Below are positions 1 to 9,956 of a DNA stretch of 64,000 nt, piece by piece (within the stretch, counting starts at the first letter, position 1; every line of letters begins with the position of its first letter). Under the pieces are notes generated by a model. The model worked only from the letters and a program-made list of their open reading frames with translations, did not search any database and was not told where the DNA came from. Made by a program: the position numbers and the translations under genes. Origin of the DNA: Brachypodius melanocephalos (taxonomy: Eukaryota; Chordata; Aves; Passeriformes; Pycnonotidae); the NCBI GenBank assembly GCA_013398615.1, contig VZSR01003807.1, positions 40,075,517 to 40,139,516 of the forward strand, read 5' to 3'.

Positions 1-1040
1 CTTCTGGGGGGGGGGCAGGTAGTTCACAGCTTTTCCTGCTCCAATAGCAATCAATTTATCAGTTAAAAACAACTGGAAAATCTGAGATGACAAATGAGTA
101 TCTACTTATTGATCTTAAGAAAATGGCTCTGCCTCATATGCCACACTTTGAACAACTAAACTATATCCTAAAATACAGTCAAAAAGTAGTACTGAAGGAA
201 AAATGTATACACAAAACTATTATCAGTGGAAAATAAACACAGGTTAAAAAAGTGGAATAACTAATAAAATGTATTCAGAATCTTGAGTGTAGAAGAGACA
301 GATTAATTTATTTTGTGTAGCTAAGTTTGGGGAGAATTTCTCATACTAGGCATTATACAACAATTTGCATGATACTGAAAAAAACATGAAGGAGGACAAA
401 TCACAAAAAACTTAAAGTATATCCATCAAGTCTTTTCCATTCAAATAAGAAAACAGCTTTCATGGTATATGCTTGTCTTTCTCTACAGAGTAAACTGTCA
501 AAGGAAGAAACAAACAAGGTGACATGGGTCACTGCTCACCCATGGAAACAAGAGACACCCAAAAATACAAGCCTGTGGGCAACTAACACAGCCTTGCTGG
601 CAAGTATCAGGGCAACCAAATTGCACATTGACAGTGTATTTTGGTTTAATAAAAAACACTCAATCTACAGAGGCTGTTTGGAAGAAGACAATTTCTTCCA
701 CAAGCAAGTAAAGTATTTGAGCCTCACTTTTCATTGCAGGAAAAGCCTTACTAAAAAACCTTCCACTGCGAGATCTAAATTTGAAAAGTAGAAACTACTA
801 ACAATTTTCACCTGGTTTGAAAGTTCTCTAAAACAGAAAAAAAAAATGAACTGTGTGCATATTTTCATTTTAAAAATCAACACATGTCCTCAGTAAATTT
901 CAATTTTAAAAAATCCAGACTTTTTACTTTCTGATTCAATACCTATCAGTTTCTTTACAAATTATGTACAAGAGCACAAGTTTAAAACTACAAAACCAAG
1001 AACTACACAGAACAGCAACACAAAACAGGTTTTTACACAC
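1..1040 (-). other. TTK intron 4 (partial)
   Basis: AT-rich intronic sequence upstream (in plus coordinates) of the exon 4 donor. A run of ten G starts at position 6. I looked for the next TTK exon on the minus strand and did not find it. The 109-codon plus-strand open frame at 462-791 resembles nothing I know and is probably chance. Confidence 0.7.
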
Positions 1041-1147
1041 CTTGTGATAGCTCAAACTGTGCAAAAGCCACATGCACGAAAGCAAATTTCTTGCAGTTCA
1101 GTCTGGCCAGATGAAATTGGTCCCGTGCCTCCTCTGGGTCTTGAAGA
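1041..1147 (-). CDS. TTK: TTK (MPS1) coding exon 4, TPR domain
   Basis: This exon encodes 35 whole codons plus a split codon at each end (107 nt). The minus strand shows an acceptor (pyrimidine run ending ttacag) just before 1147 and a donor GT at 1040-1039. The peptide includes the stretch LNCKKFAFVHVAFAQFEL, which matches my recollection of the TPR region of vertebrate TTK, where an NCKKFAFVH block is conserved. TTK is a dual-specificity kinase of the spindle assembly checkpoint that acts at unattached kinetochores; its N-terminal TPR domain contributes to kinetochore targeting. The split first codon joins GC from exon 3 to T, giving Ala, so the frame is continuous. The next exon is not visible at lower coordinates and must lie outside the window. 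The open frame on the plus strand over this exon is a shadow. Confidence 0.93.
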
Positions 1148-4100
1148 CTGTAAAGACAGCACATTCATAGTTATACAAGGTGAAGAGCCTGAAAAGGATG
1201 AAGTCCTGTGTGCTGGAAGAAGCCTTAAATAACTTTGAAAAGGCAACCCACCTATAGGCCTAAGATTTTCCTGTTAGAGCAAATCAGTGAGCTACAAATA
1301 AGCTAAGAATTTTAAATTCTAATAATTGAAAGATATCAAGCTGAATCTTGCCAAAACTCAAAGGACTCAATCCTTAAAGACTTTCACATTTCATAGTTCA
1401 TTTACTCTAGGCAAATTTTAATCCTAGTGCTACATTCAGCCATAGATTGCTATGCAGGTTAATGCTTACACACAGCACATCAACATTTAAATATTCAAGA
1501 GCAACTACAGCCTATGCAAATACCAGTCAAAATACAAAAGGCCTAAATCTACGTCACTATGAAATACATTAATGTTACACTTCAGGCGACATTAAAAAAG
1601 GGGAGCTTAACACTTATCAGTAACATCCATAATCAAGGGATAAAGGAATTCTTTCCTAAGTTCCCCCTTGGCTCAATAGGCATGCAGAGGTACCACTTAG
1701 AAGTGAGAAGAGCAAAAGATTTATGACCACGGTCCAAAATAAAAGTACAGGAAAATACAATATGAAAAGGTAAAGAATATATTTTTCAGTAGAATTCTGT
1801 AGAATTTTGAATCAAAACGTTTCTGATAGTTTAGGCATGTTACTAGAGTCACATAGGTTTACTGAACTCAGCTCTGATCATCCGAAGTAATGGGACAGGC
1901 ACAGAATAACCCACCTTCAGGCAAAGTCTGAGGCAGAGAAATGGAGCTGTAATGTATTACATTCACTTTCAAAGAGTTAAAATTTAAGTTCCTGTAGAAA
2001 GCAGCAACAGTTTGGGTAACAATACACAGAACAAAACCTAACACTAGCGATAGTCACCAAGTGCCACATGCCAGAAGCATTCCACGAGAGCAGGCATTGC
2101 TAATGTACAATACAGATAATCAGAAGCACTGTCTGTGTGTCAGAGCACACTCAAGGGTTCTTCATGCAGCCTTGGTATCATATTAGGTCAAAGGTATTGC
2201 CACAGCCAGGCTGCAGCTAAAGATACCAGGACAAAAAACGCTCAGTGCCAAGAATGGAATAATCCAGTTTCTCACCTAAAGGATGGGCAGAGATGTGATT
2301 GAGAGCAGGCTGGGGAGAAAGACTTGGGGGTGACGGCTTATGAAGAAGTCAACATGAGTCAGCTGTGTGCACTTGGAGCCCAGAAAGCCAAATGGAATCA
2401 GGCTGCATCAAAAGGAACATGGCCAGCAGGTCAGAGGAGGTGGTTCTGCCCTCTGCTCCTGGGAGATCCCACCTGAGACATTGCGCTGAGCTCCCAACAT
2501 AAAAAGGACAAGGGCCTGCTGGCACAAGCCCAGACAAGGGGCACAAAGATGATTGGGCAGCTGGAGCACCTCTCCTATGATGGGCTGGGAAACCTGGAGC
2601 TGTTCACCTGGAGAAGGTTGCATGGAGACCTAATAAATTTCTAGTGTGTGAAGGGGGCCTGCAGGGAAGCTGGAAAGGGACTTATTGTCAGGAACTCTAG
2701 TGGTAGAACTAGGAAAAGTGGGTACAAAATGGAAGAGGACATTTAGGCCAGGCGTTAGGTAGAAATTCTTTACTGTAAGGGTGATGAGACATGGAAGAGA
2801 TTACCCAGGGAGGTTGTGGATGCCCCAACCCTGGAAGCATTCAAGGCCAAGCTGGAAAAGGCATTGAGCAACCTCATCTAGTGAGAGGTGTCCCTGCCTG
2901 GAGCAGGAGGGCTTGGGACTAGATGATCTTTTAGATCAATTCTAACCACTTAACATTCTACAACTCTACAAAAATCAGAACAAAACTGTTGATGGCAGTA
3001 GATACCGCTTCTGAAGTTTGTGATGCTGACTTGTTTGTCCACCTTGTTTAGGTGGAACATTTGGGAGAACAGCAAACAATTTTACTGAAAAGCACATTTC
3101 TTCTCCCACCCAAGGCAGTATCATCAGAGCACCTATCAGTGTCACTTGACTTGCAGTATCAGTATTGCTTTACTTGCAATAGCTAAAAAATAAACCAAAA
3201 ACACCCTACAAAGTCATGAGAGGATTTTCTTTAACAGAAGCTAAAACCAAGTGAAGACAAAATATGTAGTACTGGACAAACTGACAGCCAGAAATAGAGA
3301 AGTGTAGAACATCAGGGAAATTTCAAACAAAAAAAATCATGAGCAATGAGAATAAGTTATGAGAAGTAAACATGCCAAACACAAAAGGTCCAAATAAGTA
3401 GCCACTGATTAACTTAATCTCCAAAAGTTACAGACAATTAACATTGTTGGCTTTTAGGTCCAACCAGCCAAAAGCAATTTCATTGCTGGTGAGATTACAG
3501 ATGTAGTTCATAAATGTAGTTTCATATAAATAATTGATATTAGATGCTACTCTGGAGAAGGAAGTATTAGCTTATAAAAAATGATTAAGAATAAGCTAGT
3601 ATCTGAAAGTGATTTCCAAATGAGGAATCATCATTTAGCTTATAGTGAAGTTCCAGCGGGATTGATGCTATATCAGATTTTGGTGGGTACATTTTTTAAA
3701 AGGGGTTTGGAGTTGGTAGTTCATCTTTTTAAAATAAATTTTTATTAGGCATGTCAGGAAACATATGACTGATGGTATTTTCCAATTAAAAATGTGTAGC
3801 AAAAAGAGCAGATCTGAGCTACCTAGTGAGATGGGTAGATTCTGTAATGCTGGTTACTAAAGTAGCATTAGTACAGCTGTAGAGTGCATTTTAATAGTGA
3901 AACAAGACAGATTACTCTCCCAAGAAGGTCCCTAGAGGCTGTTGCAGTGAAACAACTGAAGACATTTCAGTGAGATACCACAACTAGAACTGTTCATACT
4001 ATTAATGCATTAGCAAGCTACTGACAGCACCCTTGGTTTTACATTCTGCAATACATCATGCAGAATACTGAACATAGCTCTTGTACACATCTTAAAATAT

Positions 4101-5263
4101 CCACCTTTCAAACCATGTTCTACAGATCAAGTGAAAATAAGTCCACGTGATTAGGGAGGTAGGAAATAATCTTTCTGAACTTCAGCTCTCCTACAACGAG
4201 GTAACACATGTGACTTGATCACTATTCTGGAAAAGAATTTCCACAAACTAGGATCCAGAAGCCTATATTACACACTTTCTGCTCTGAAGAAAAGCAACTA
4301 AACTTTGAATAAGAATACCATCCTGCAATGTATCTTTAAACTTTTCTGGAAGAGATTCTTTACTCCACTTACACAAAAACACCTTCCCTCTTCAAAATAC
4401 TAAACATTCACAGGGTCATTATTCACTCCTGTTTTTCAAAAGGAGATTCAACAGAATACTTCCACTGTATGCTTTGACTAACAGTGATGCAGCAAGATCG
4501 ATGCAAGTGGCAGTGCAGAGAAGTAGACATTTATCAGACTGCAAGATGAAACCATAAGCCAAAGTCAAATACAGGAAGAACATACGAGAAAAAGATTAGC
4601 TATGTTCACTGGAAGATCACCTGCTCAACTCTAACTGCTAGATTGCTGCATTGTTTAAATACAGCTCTTTATCCAAAATATTTGCTGTAATGATATTTCA
4701 AGTGACAAAGGAACCCCTTATTAATAAAAAAATCTAATTATAACCCTGTCCCAAATTATGTCTGAACACATCTGAACAACTACACTGCTCATATTTGGAC
4801 TGAATAAAGCAACAAATGACCATAACCAAAATTAATTTTCAAAGTGTGGAACTAGAGAATGATGTTCTCAAACATTGTTCCTATACTAAGGCAGCTAATT
4901 TAATCAAACTGTGATGAGTCTTTTCTAGTAAGAGAAAAAGCATATTAAAATAAAGCTCAAAAAAAGATCTCATGCTATTCTCCTTTGTACCTTACACAGA
5001 GAACCAAGAAAAAAGTAGTGTGTTAACATCTCTAAATCAAATAGTTCTAAACAATCATGTTTATTAGCATATGCAAAAAATGCAAGTACTGTGGAAACAA
5101 CAGATAAGGTGACTAACCAAAGCTACTTACCTTCAAGGAACCAAAATGAAAACATCCACACTCAAAATGATAATTTGTTGCAGAAAACACTAATGAAACA
5201 AGGTATTCTTATCTTAATTCAAAAAGAGAATGATGAGCTATCACACTGAAAATTTATACTTAC
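1148..5263 (-). other. TTK intron 3
   Basis: About 4.1 kb between exons 3 and 4. Apart from one CR1 copy (2300-2965) it is AT-rich unique-looking sequence without coding signal. Confidence 0.8.
2300..2965 (+). mobile_element. CR1 LINE 3' fragment
   Basis: A 5'-truncated CR1 copy in plus orientation, antisense to TTK. It covers the end of the ORF2 region and the 3' UTR, with the familiar blocks around a 'gaggttgtggatgcccc' segment (2810-2826) and a 'tagatgatctttta' segment close to the 3' end. The 5' boundary is approximate. It is diverged and non-functional. Confidence 0.85.
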
Positions 5264-5489
5264 GCTTTCAACTCAGCAAATCTCACAAGGATGCGAGCAT
5301 AGCTCTCATCTTGACTATACTTTTCTGCAGGTAATGCCGTCACTGCTTGACTGTAACGACCAATAAGTCTATTGAGTAGGCTAACATCCATCTGAGGAAC
5401 ACCCTTTTTCTCTAGTTTAAGCAAAAAACAAAGCCAATCTTCTGGATTATTTGTTGTCATCATTATTTGATTGACAGTTCCAGAGTTAT
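5264..5489 (-). CDS. TTK: TTK (MPS1) coding exon 3, start of TPR domain
   Basis: This 226-nt exon holds 74 whole codons with a two-base remnant at each end. The acceptor is a T-rich tract ending gtcag before 5489; the donor is GC|gtaagt at 5263-5262. The peptide runs from DNSGTVNQIM through NNPEDWL, LLNRLIGRYSQA and ARILVRFAELKA, and is co-linear with the start of the vertebrate TTK TPR region. The first residue Asp is formed by the last G of exon 2 plus AT here, which confirms the junction. The predicted TPR helices scaffold checkpoint signalling at kinetochores; the kinase domain is encoded far downstream, outside this window. Confidence is high because three consecutive exons match in order, phase and content. 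Confidence 0.96.
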
Positions 5490-5738
5490 CTGACAAAAAC
5501 AAGGAGATTGATTAAAACAGCAGCAAACATGTACAGAAGCTTTTGTGCAAGACAGTTACTGACTATTTTTTAAACAAGATTAAAGCAGCAAAGCCAAGAA
5601 ATAAGAGATGAAATTAACTTCGTTGCCATTAATACTGAAGAAACACTAAAGATGAGATCCTTTCAGTTAACGGTTCTTTCACGCAGTCTAGGCTAAGATC
5701 TTTTGCATAAATGGCAGTAGAATAACAAAACCAAATAC

Positions 5739-5883
5739 CTGTTGTATCAGCTGAGATTTTAGTATAATTAAATTCATCTGTGATATTCTCTTCATTTCTG
5801 TATTTGTTTTTCAAGTTTCTAACTCTATTCATGATTGATGTAATCTGTGGCAATCCTCTCTCACTTAGGTCTGTCTCCTCCAT
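5739..5883 (-). CDS. TTK: TTK (MPS1) coding exon 2 with start codon
   Basis: This exon has 48 codons plus one base (145 nt). The start ATG is the first three bases of the exon: the minus strand reads ccttgcag|ATGGAGGAG, so the acceptor AG abuts the initiator. The N-terminus starts MEETDLSERG, includes an IMNRVRNLKNKY basic segment, and ends KISADTT before donor G|gtatttgg at 5738-5737. This fits the vertebrate TTK N-terminus in length and content. A further in-frame Met (in SIMNRV) lies 18 codons in and could be an alternative start. The open frame continues past the donor into intron 2, but that part is intronic. Exon 1 is therefore inferred to be wholly non-coding. Confidence 0.94.
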
Positions 5884-8800
5884 CTGCAAGGCACAAGGTT
5901 AAAAAACAATGAAGTTACTGAAGAACCCTGTTGTAGCTCACTTTGATTGGAATTACCATGGAAAAGCCTCTCGTGTATGATTTGGAGCTCGAGACTCAAC
6001 CACATTATGTAACAAATACTCTATTAAGCCTTTGTCAATGTAGTTATACAAGCAAAGTTCTTTGCAGAAGACGGCTTGGACAAATAAAAATAATTGGTAC
6101 TTAACTGATCCACCCAAAACCTAATCCATAGTTCACAGTAGCCCTTTCCAATAAGGTATATTCAGCATTTGAATAAAATGGGGAGTAGGATGTGTTGCTT
6201 GAAATAGCTTCCAGTCTATTGCATTAAATCACATTCTGTACTCATAATTAGGCTAGCTTTAGTTTAGCACACAGTGTTAATCCAAGCTCCTTGCCACGGG
6301 TTACGGCAATTAGTTCTCACAGTGGGTTAAGCAGAAAAGAATTCACATTCTCCTCTGCTCAAAGGACAAAGATAAGTGACACCTATTTTTAAGCTTCTGA
6401 AAGCAGGTTTAGAGATTCAAAGACTTCTTATAAGAAACTTGTGCCAAATCCTCAACATTCTGACAGTTTATCACCAGCTGAGATAATACATGTATATAGC
6501 TGGGAGGTAAGAATCTAGGCAATCTGAGCAGAGCACGACTGCTAAAATAAACTAAAAAAGCCCTAATGATTTCTTCCTTTTCTGCTTACATTAAACAGTT
6601 TTTTGCACATCAATGCACCATGCATCAAATGAACATGAGAATTCTAGTAAAAACTGAGGTGAATTTAGTGCATTTTCAGGAGATTTGATGTCCTAATTAC
6701 TGTGAAGTTGGGCCCAGAAACAGGGAAAGTAATGCACTTCAGAAAGATTAAATAGGTTCAAAGAATGACTAAGTTTATTTTACAGTGAAATGTTGGTCTT
6801 TGTTCCTCTGATACTTGTGTATATCAAATCAACAAAAAGTTGCTAGAGGGCTAGAAACTTTAGATCTACTTTTAAGTGAACTATTGCTAGAGAAGGAATT
6901 GAATGGAATGAAGCTCATCTGCCTTTAACCTCACTATCTAAAAAATACACCAGCCACTGCTCTCAGGAAGTCTCACAAATAATTTTAGAGCATTATTTGC
7001 CAGAAGCTAGCATGTCGTTAAAAGAAGCAGGCTCCCAGCTTTCCCCAAGCAAAGACCAGAAATCAGAAAGATTATTATGCTTACAAGAGCTTGCTTATAA
7101 GGCAGAAATAGGCATATTTCATGTTCATCCTGAAGTAGATATGGCCCACCAAGAACACCAAGCCTCCTCTTGGCTATACAGAAGTGTTGTTTTGTAGGTT
7201 CAAAACAGCTTCACTGTGTACTTAGTCCAGCAAAAGCACCATCTACACTGCCACTGTGAAGAGGCCTTAGCACCTCAAGGGTCTGGAGATGCACTCAAAC
7301 AGCCTCAGGCAAGACCTACAATGGAAAAAGCCCCAAATCCTATGAAAGCTAAAGACTGTATGCTAAATCAATAGTATCTGAAATAGTATTTTTGTCTCAC
7401 TCAAAAGAGACAAATAAAGGAATACCCCTTTCATTTGCTTTCAAAAATGTACACCAAATCAATTTTAATTTCAATGCTTGTTTGGAACTTGCTTTAATAT
7501 CTATTTCTCCCTCAGAGCCAATTTAGGCTGTTCTGAGAGTGGATCTATAAACTGTCCCATCTTTTGGGGATGACACTGCTATAAAAAATACATGGGGGAT
7601 TACTATAGCAAATAGTGTTCATGTGCCATTCTACAGATGATACTTATTTACTTCACAAGGAAAACTTTAATACGCATTGCAGTTTTGCCTTTTAAAAAAA
7701 CTCTAGAAGGGTCTACAGGAAATCAGATACCTCTTCATGGCTGAGAATACACATAGAGATCTGGTTTTTAATCATACCCACTCTCTCAAAGTATGGATGG
7801 AGTTAGCTTCTCCAGAACCTGATGCACCAAGACAACCAAAAGAAATTTACCTCATGTTAAGAAATACCACAGTATCTCATTACAACTGCAACTGCTAACA
7901 ATTCCCAGGTGGATTGTGGATTTCTTAAACACAGTCTTTATATTTTCCTCGCCAATGTCAAAGGTACGTTATTCTTCCTGCAGTGATAGCTTCCCAAATG
8001 CAGTAGACAAACCAAAAAATAAAACTCCATATAAATTTGATCTTAAGTCTCAACAATACACATCAAACTTACATTTCCGGTGTGCTGTTTAACTGCTCAA
8101 GGTTTAATGTATTATGGAGAAAAACTCTCCTGGAGAATGGATATGCCTTGTCAAAAAGGTAAGATGGATGAGGGCCAGACTACCTCAGATGATCCCAAGA
8201 ACCCAAAGGCAAGAAATGACATTGTCCATCCTGAAGAAGCTCCTGTGTATCAAAAATTGATGAGTTAAACACTGAAAGCTTACCCTGTAAGTTTTCCTAA
8301 TCTTCATTCCCAGAAATACAGTTTTCATCAAAATCAGTACAACTATTCCTAGTTAGCAATAAAAACAGAACAAAAAAAGTTTAAAGACAGCTTTCTGAAT
8401 GAGGACAAGCAGTTCCAAATGTGTCACCTTGCTCTGACATTCAGAGACTGAAAAGTACACTAAGGCCATAATAATCTACATATTATCATGATTTACTAGC
8501 AATCTTTCTATTCATGCCAATGTTCAACCACAATCAAGTACTCAGAGGTTCATTTCTTCGTAATCTGCATAATTGCTCTTAAAGAAATCATTTTCCATTA
8601 ATTTTCCTTGTGTGTCTATATATACATATATATTTAAAATCTGACAACAGTGATTACGTAAAGCAGCCACATGCTGTTACAAAGGCACTGAATAGGAAGT
8701 GAGGTTTTAACTGCAACAGCTACACTGCAGCATACCTGAGATACAGAAATGCCTGCAGGAGAGAAGGTTAGGGACAGGGAACAGGGAGAACACGTAATGC

Positions 8801-9584
8801 AAAGATTAGGAAGAACTAGTTGAAGTAACTTCGACCCCTCAAACAGACCCACTAAACAAGGAGCCAAATGACAGAGACTTGAAAGCAGTAAACGGATAAA
8901 GTGGCAGTACAGGTTGGTGGTTAAGATTCCACGTCTAGCACACTCAAAAACACTCACTGATAATAAAAATAAGTAACAGCATCCAGTCTTGAAATACTGC
9001 ATTTGCTGTATTTCACTACTTCTGCTTATGTGCTCTATGGAGGACAGGTAAAATTACACCTGTTTCTGAAGCACCTACACAGGCTTTAAAAAATACTGTC
9101 TATAAAAGTGCATAATCTTTCTTCTGTTTTGTTTACAAGTGCTAAAACAGGATTTTTTTAAAAGGAAAACAAAAACTCCCAACACTAAGAAAAAGTGCCG
9201 TAGATTTAGAAAACACCCAGCGAGGAAATAAAATAGAAGAACATTGAATTCTAACGCAAGACACAGAAAGGATAAGATTCCAAGATGCAAAATAAGGCTA
9301 AGTAAGAGAGAGACTGAACAGCAGCGGAGGCAATGTGGCATAAACAAAGACGGTGAGGCGGCGAGGGAGGCGAGAAGACACAACCAGGTTCCCTTGCCCT
9401 CAGGGCGGAAGCCCAGCGAAGGCGCAGCCCCGGAGCTCCCGAGGAGCCCGGCCCAGCTCCGCCGCGGCCCCACCGCAGGCCAGAACCCCCGCTGCCCGCC
9501 CCCGGCCCCCTCACCCACCTTCCCTCACTCCGCTGCTCCCCGGCCCGCTCCCTTTCCCGGCCCAGCCCGGCTGCCCGCCCTCAC
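5884..9584 (-). other. TTK intron 1
   Basis: About 3.7 kb of AT-rich intronic sequence. I see no recognised mobile element and no exon-like match. The minus-strand 122-codon frame at 8634-9002 is Leu/Cys/Ser-rich, unrecognised and probably chance. The island edge begins near 9340. Confidence 0.7.
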
Positions 9585-9650
9585 CGAGGCTGCCGCTCCT
9601 GCGGGGCCGGGACGCAGCTCCCACCGAGCGCGCTCGCGCGCTGCCCCTGG
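9585..9650 (-). other. TTK: TTK non-coding exon 1 (5' UTR), approximate
   Basis: Since the start codon is the first triplet of exon 2, TTK needs an upstream untranslated exon. In the CpG island the minus strand offers a good donor, CCTCG|gtgagg, with GT at 9584-9583. The transcription start is not visible directly; I place it a few tens of bases downstream of the CHR-like element at 9651-9656, as is usual for this promoter class. Intron 1 would then be about 3.7 kb. Start and donor are both inferences; RNA 5'-end data would settle them. Confidence 0.5.
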
Positions 9651-9656
9651 TTTGAA
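9651..9656 (-). promoter_or_regulatory. CHR-like cell-cycle element
   Basis: TTTGAA on the plus strand (TTCAAA in TTK orientation) lies 31 bp beyond the nearest CCAAT box, between it and the likely start site. CHR elements bind the MuvB core of the DREAM and B-MYB/FOXM1 complexes and repress G2/M genes in G0/G1. The opposite orientation of the hexamer and its short length keep confidence moderate. Confidence 0.5.
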
Positions 9657-9686
9657 TGTGACCGACGCCCCAAGAGCGCCCTTCCC

Positions 9687-9760
9687 ATTGGCTGGAAGTG
9701 GGAGGAAGCAGTGCTGATTGGTCGCAGGAGGGAAACATGGGCGGGCCGCTCGCCCATTGG
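9687..9760 (-). promoter_or_regulatory. Three CCAAT boxes (NF-Y sites)
   Basis: ATTGG occurs at 9687-9691, 9717-9721 and 9756-9760, which reads as CCAAT on the TTK strand. Start-to-start spacings are 30 and 39 bp. Arrays of CCAAT boxes about three helical turns apart that bind NF-Y are a known hallmark of late cell-cycle (G2/M) promoters, which fits TTK. The motif match is exact; function is inferred. Confidence 0.75.
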
Positions 9761-9943
9761 CCGGTGTCTGGGCCGTGCGCAGCGGCCGCGGGTCCCAGCG
9801 CCCTGCAGGGCCCGAGCGGAGGGCCGGCTGCGCAGGCGCGCTGGGGAGGCCGCGGCCCCCTGTTCGTTCGGACGGGGAGCTCGCAATGGGGTAGCGCCGA
9901 CTTCCTTAAATTATCTGTCTGAAAATGCTCTCCTCGTTTGGCC

Positions 9944-9955
9944 ATAACCGGTTAT
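9944..9955. promoter_or_regulatory. 12-bp palindrome with Grainyhead-type core
   Basis: ATAACCGGTTAT is a perfect palindrome whose central AACCGGTT is the consensus dimer site for Grainyhead-like factors. It lies about 200 bp upstream of the nearest TTK CCAAT box. Binding is inferred from sequence only. Confidence 0.35.
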
Positions 9956-9956
9956 A

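Larger units (their letters stand above)
9340..9890 (-). promoter_or_regulatory. TTK: CpG island and promoter of TTK
   Basis: Base composition changes sharply here from AT-rich to GC- and CpG-rich. No TATA box is seen. Three inverted CCAAT boxes and a TTTGAA element (listed separately) sit at the edge facing TTK, and the exon 1 donor follows. Several overlapping open frames on both strands in this block reflect GC content, not genes. Confidence 0.85.

Noticed and set aside
1044..1232. Plus-strand frame over TTK exon 4
   Set aside because: It is the antisense shadow of a well supported minus-strand exon.
8634..9002. 122-codon minus-strand frame in TTK intron 1 as an extra exon
   Set aside because: No TTK-like content; the start codon and frame are already explained by exon 2.
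9244..9947. Several long overlapping open frames on both strands at the TTK promoter
   Set aside because: Stop codons are rare in CpG-island sequence; composition is Pro/Ala/Arg/Gly-rich in every frame and the region fits a promoter and 5' UTR.
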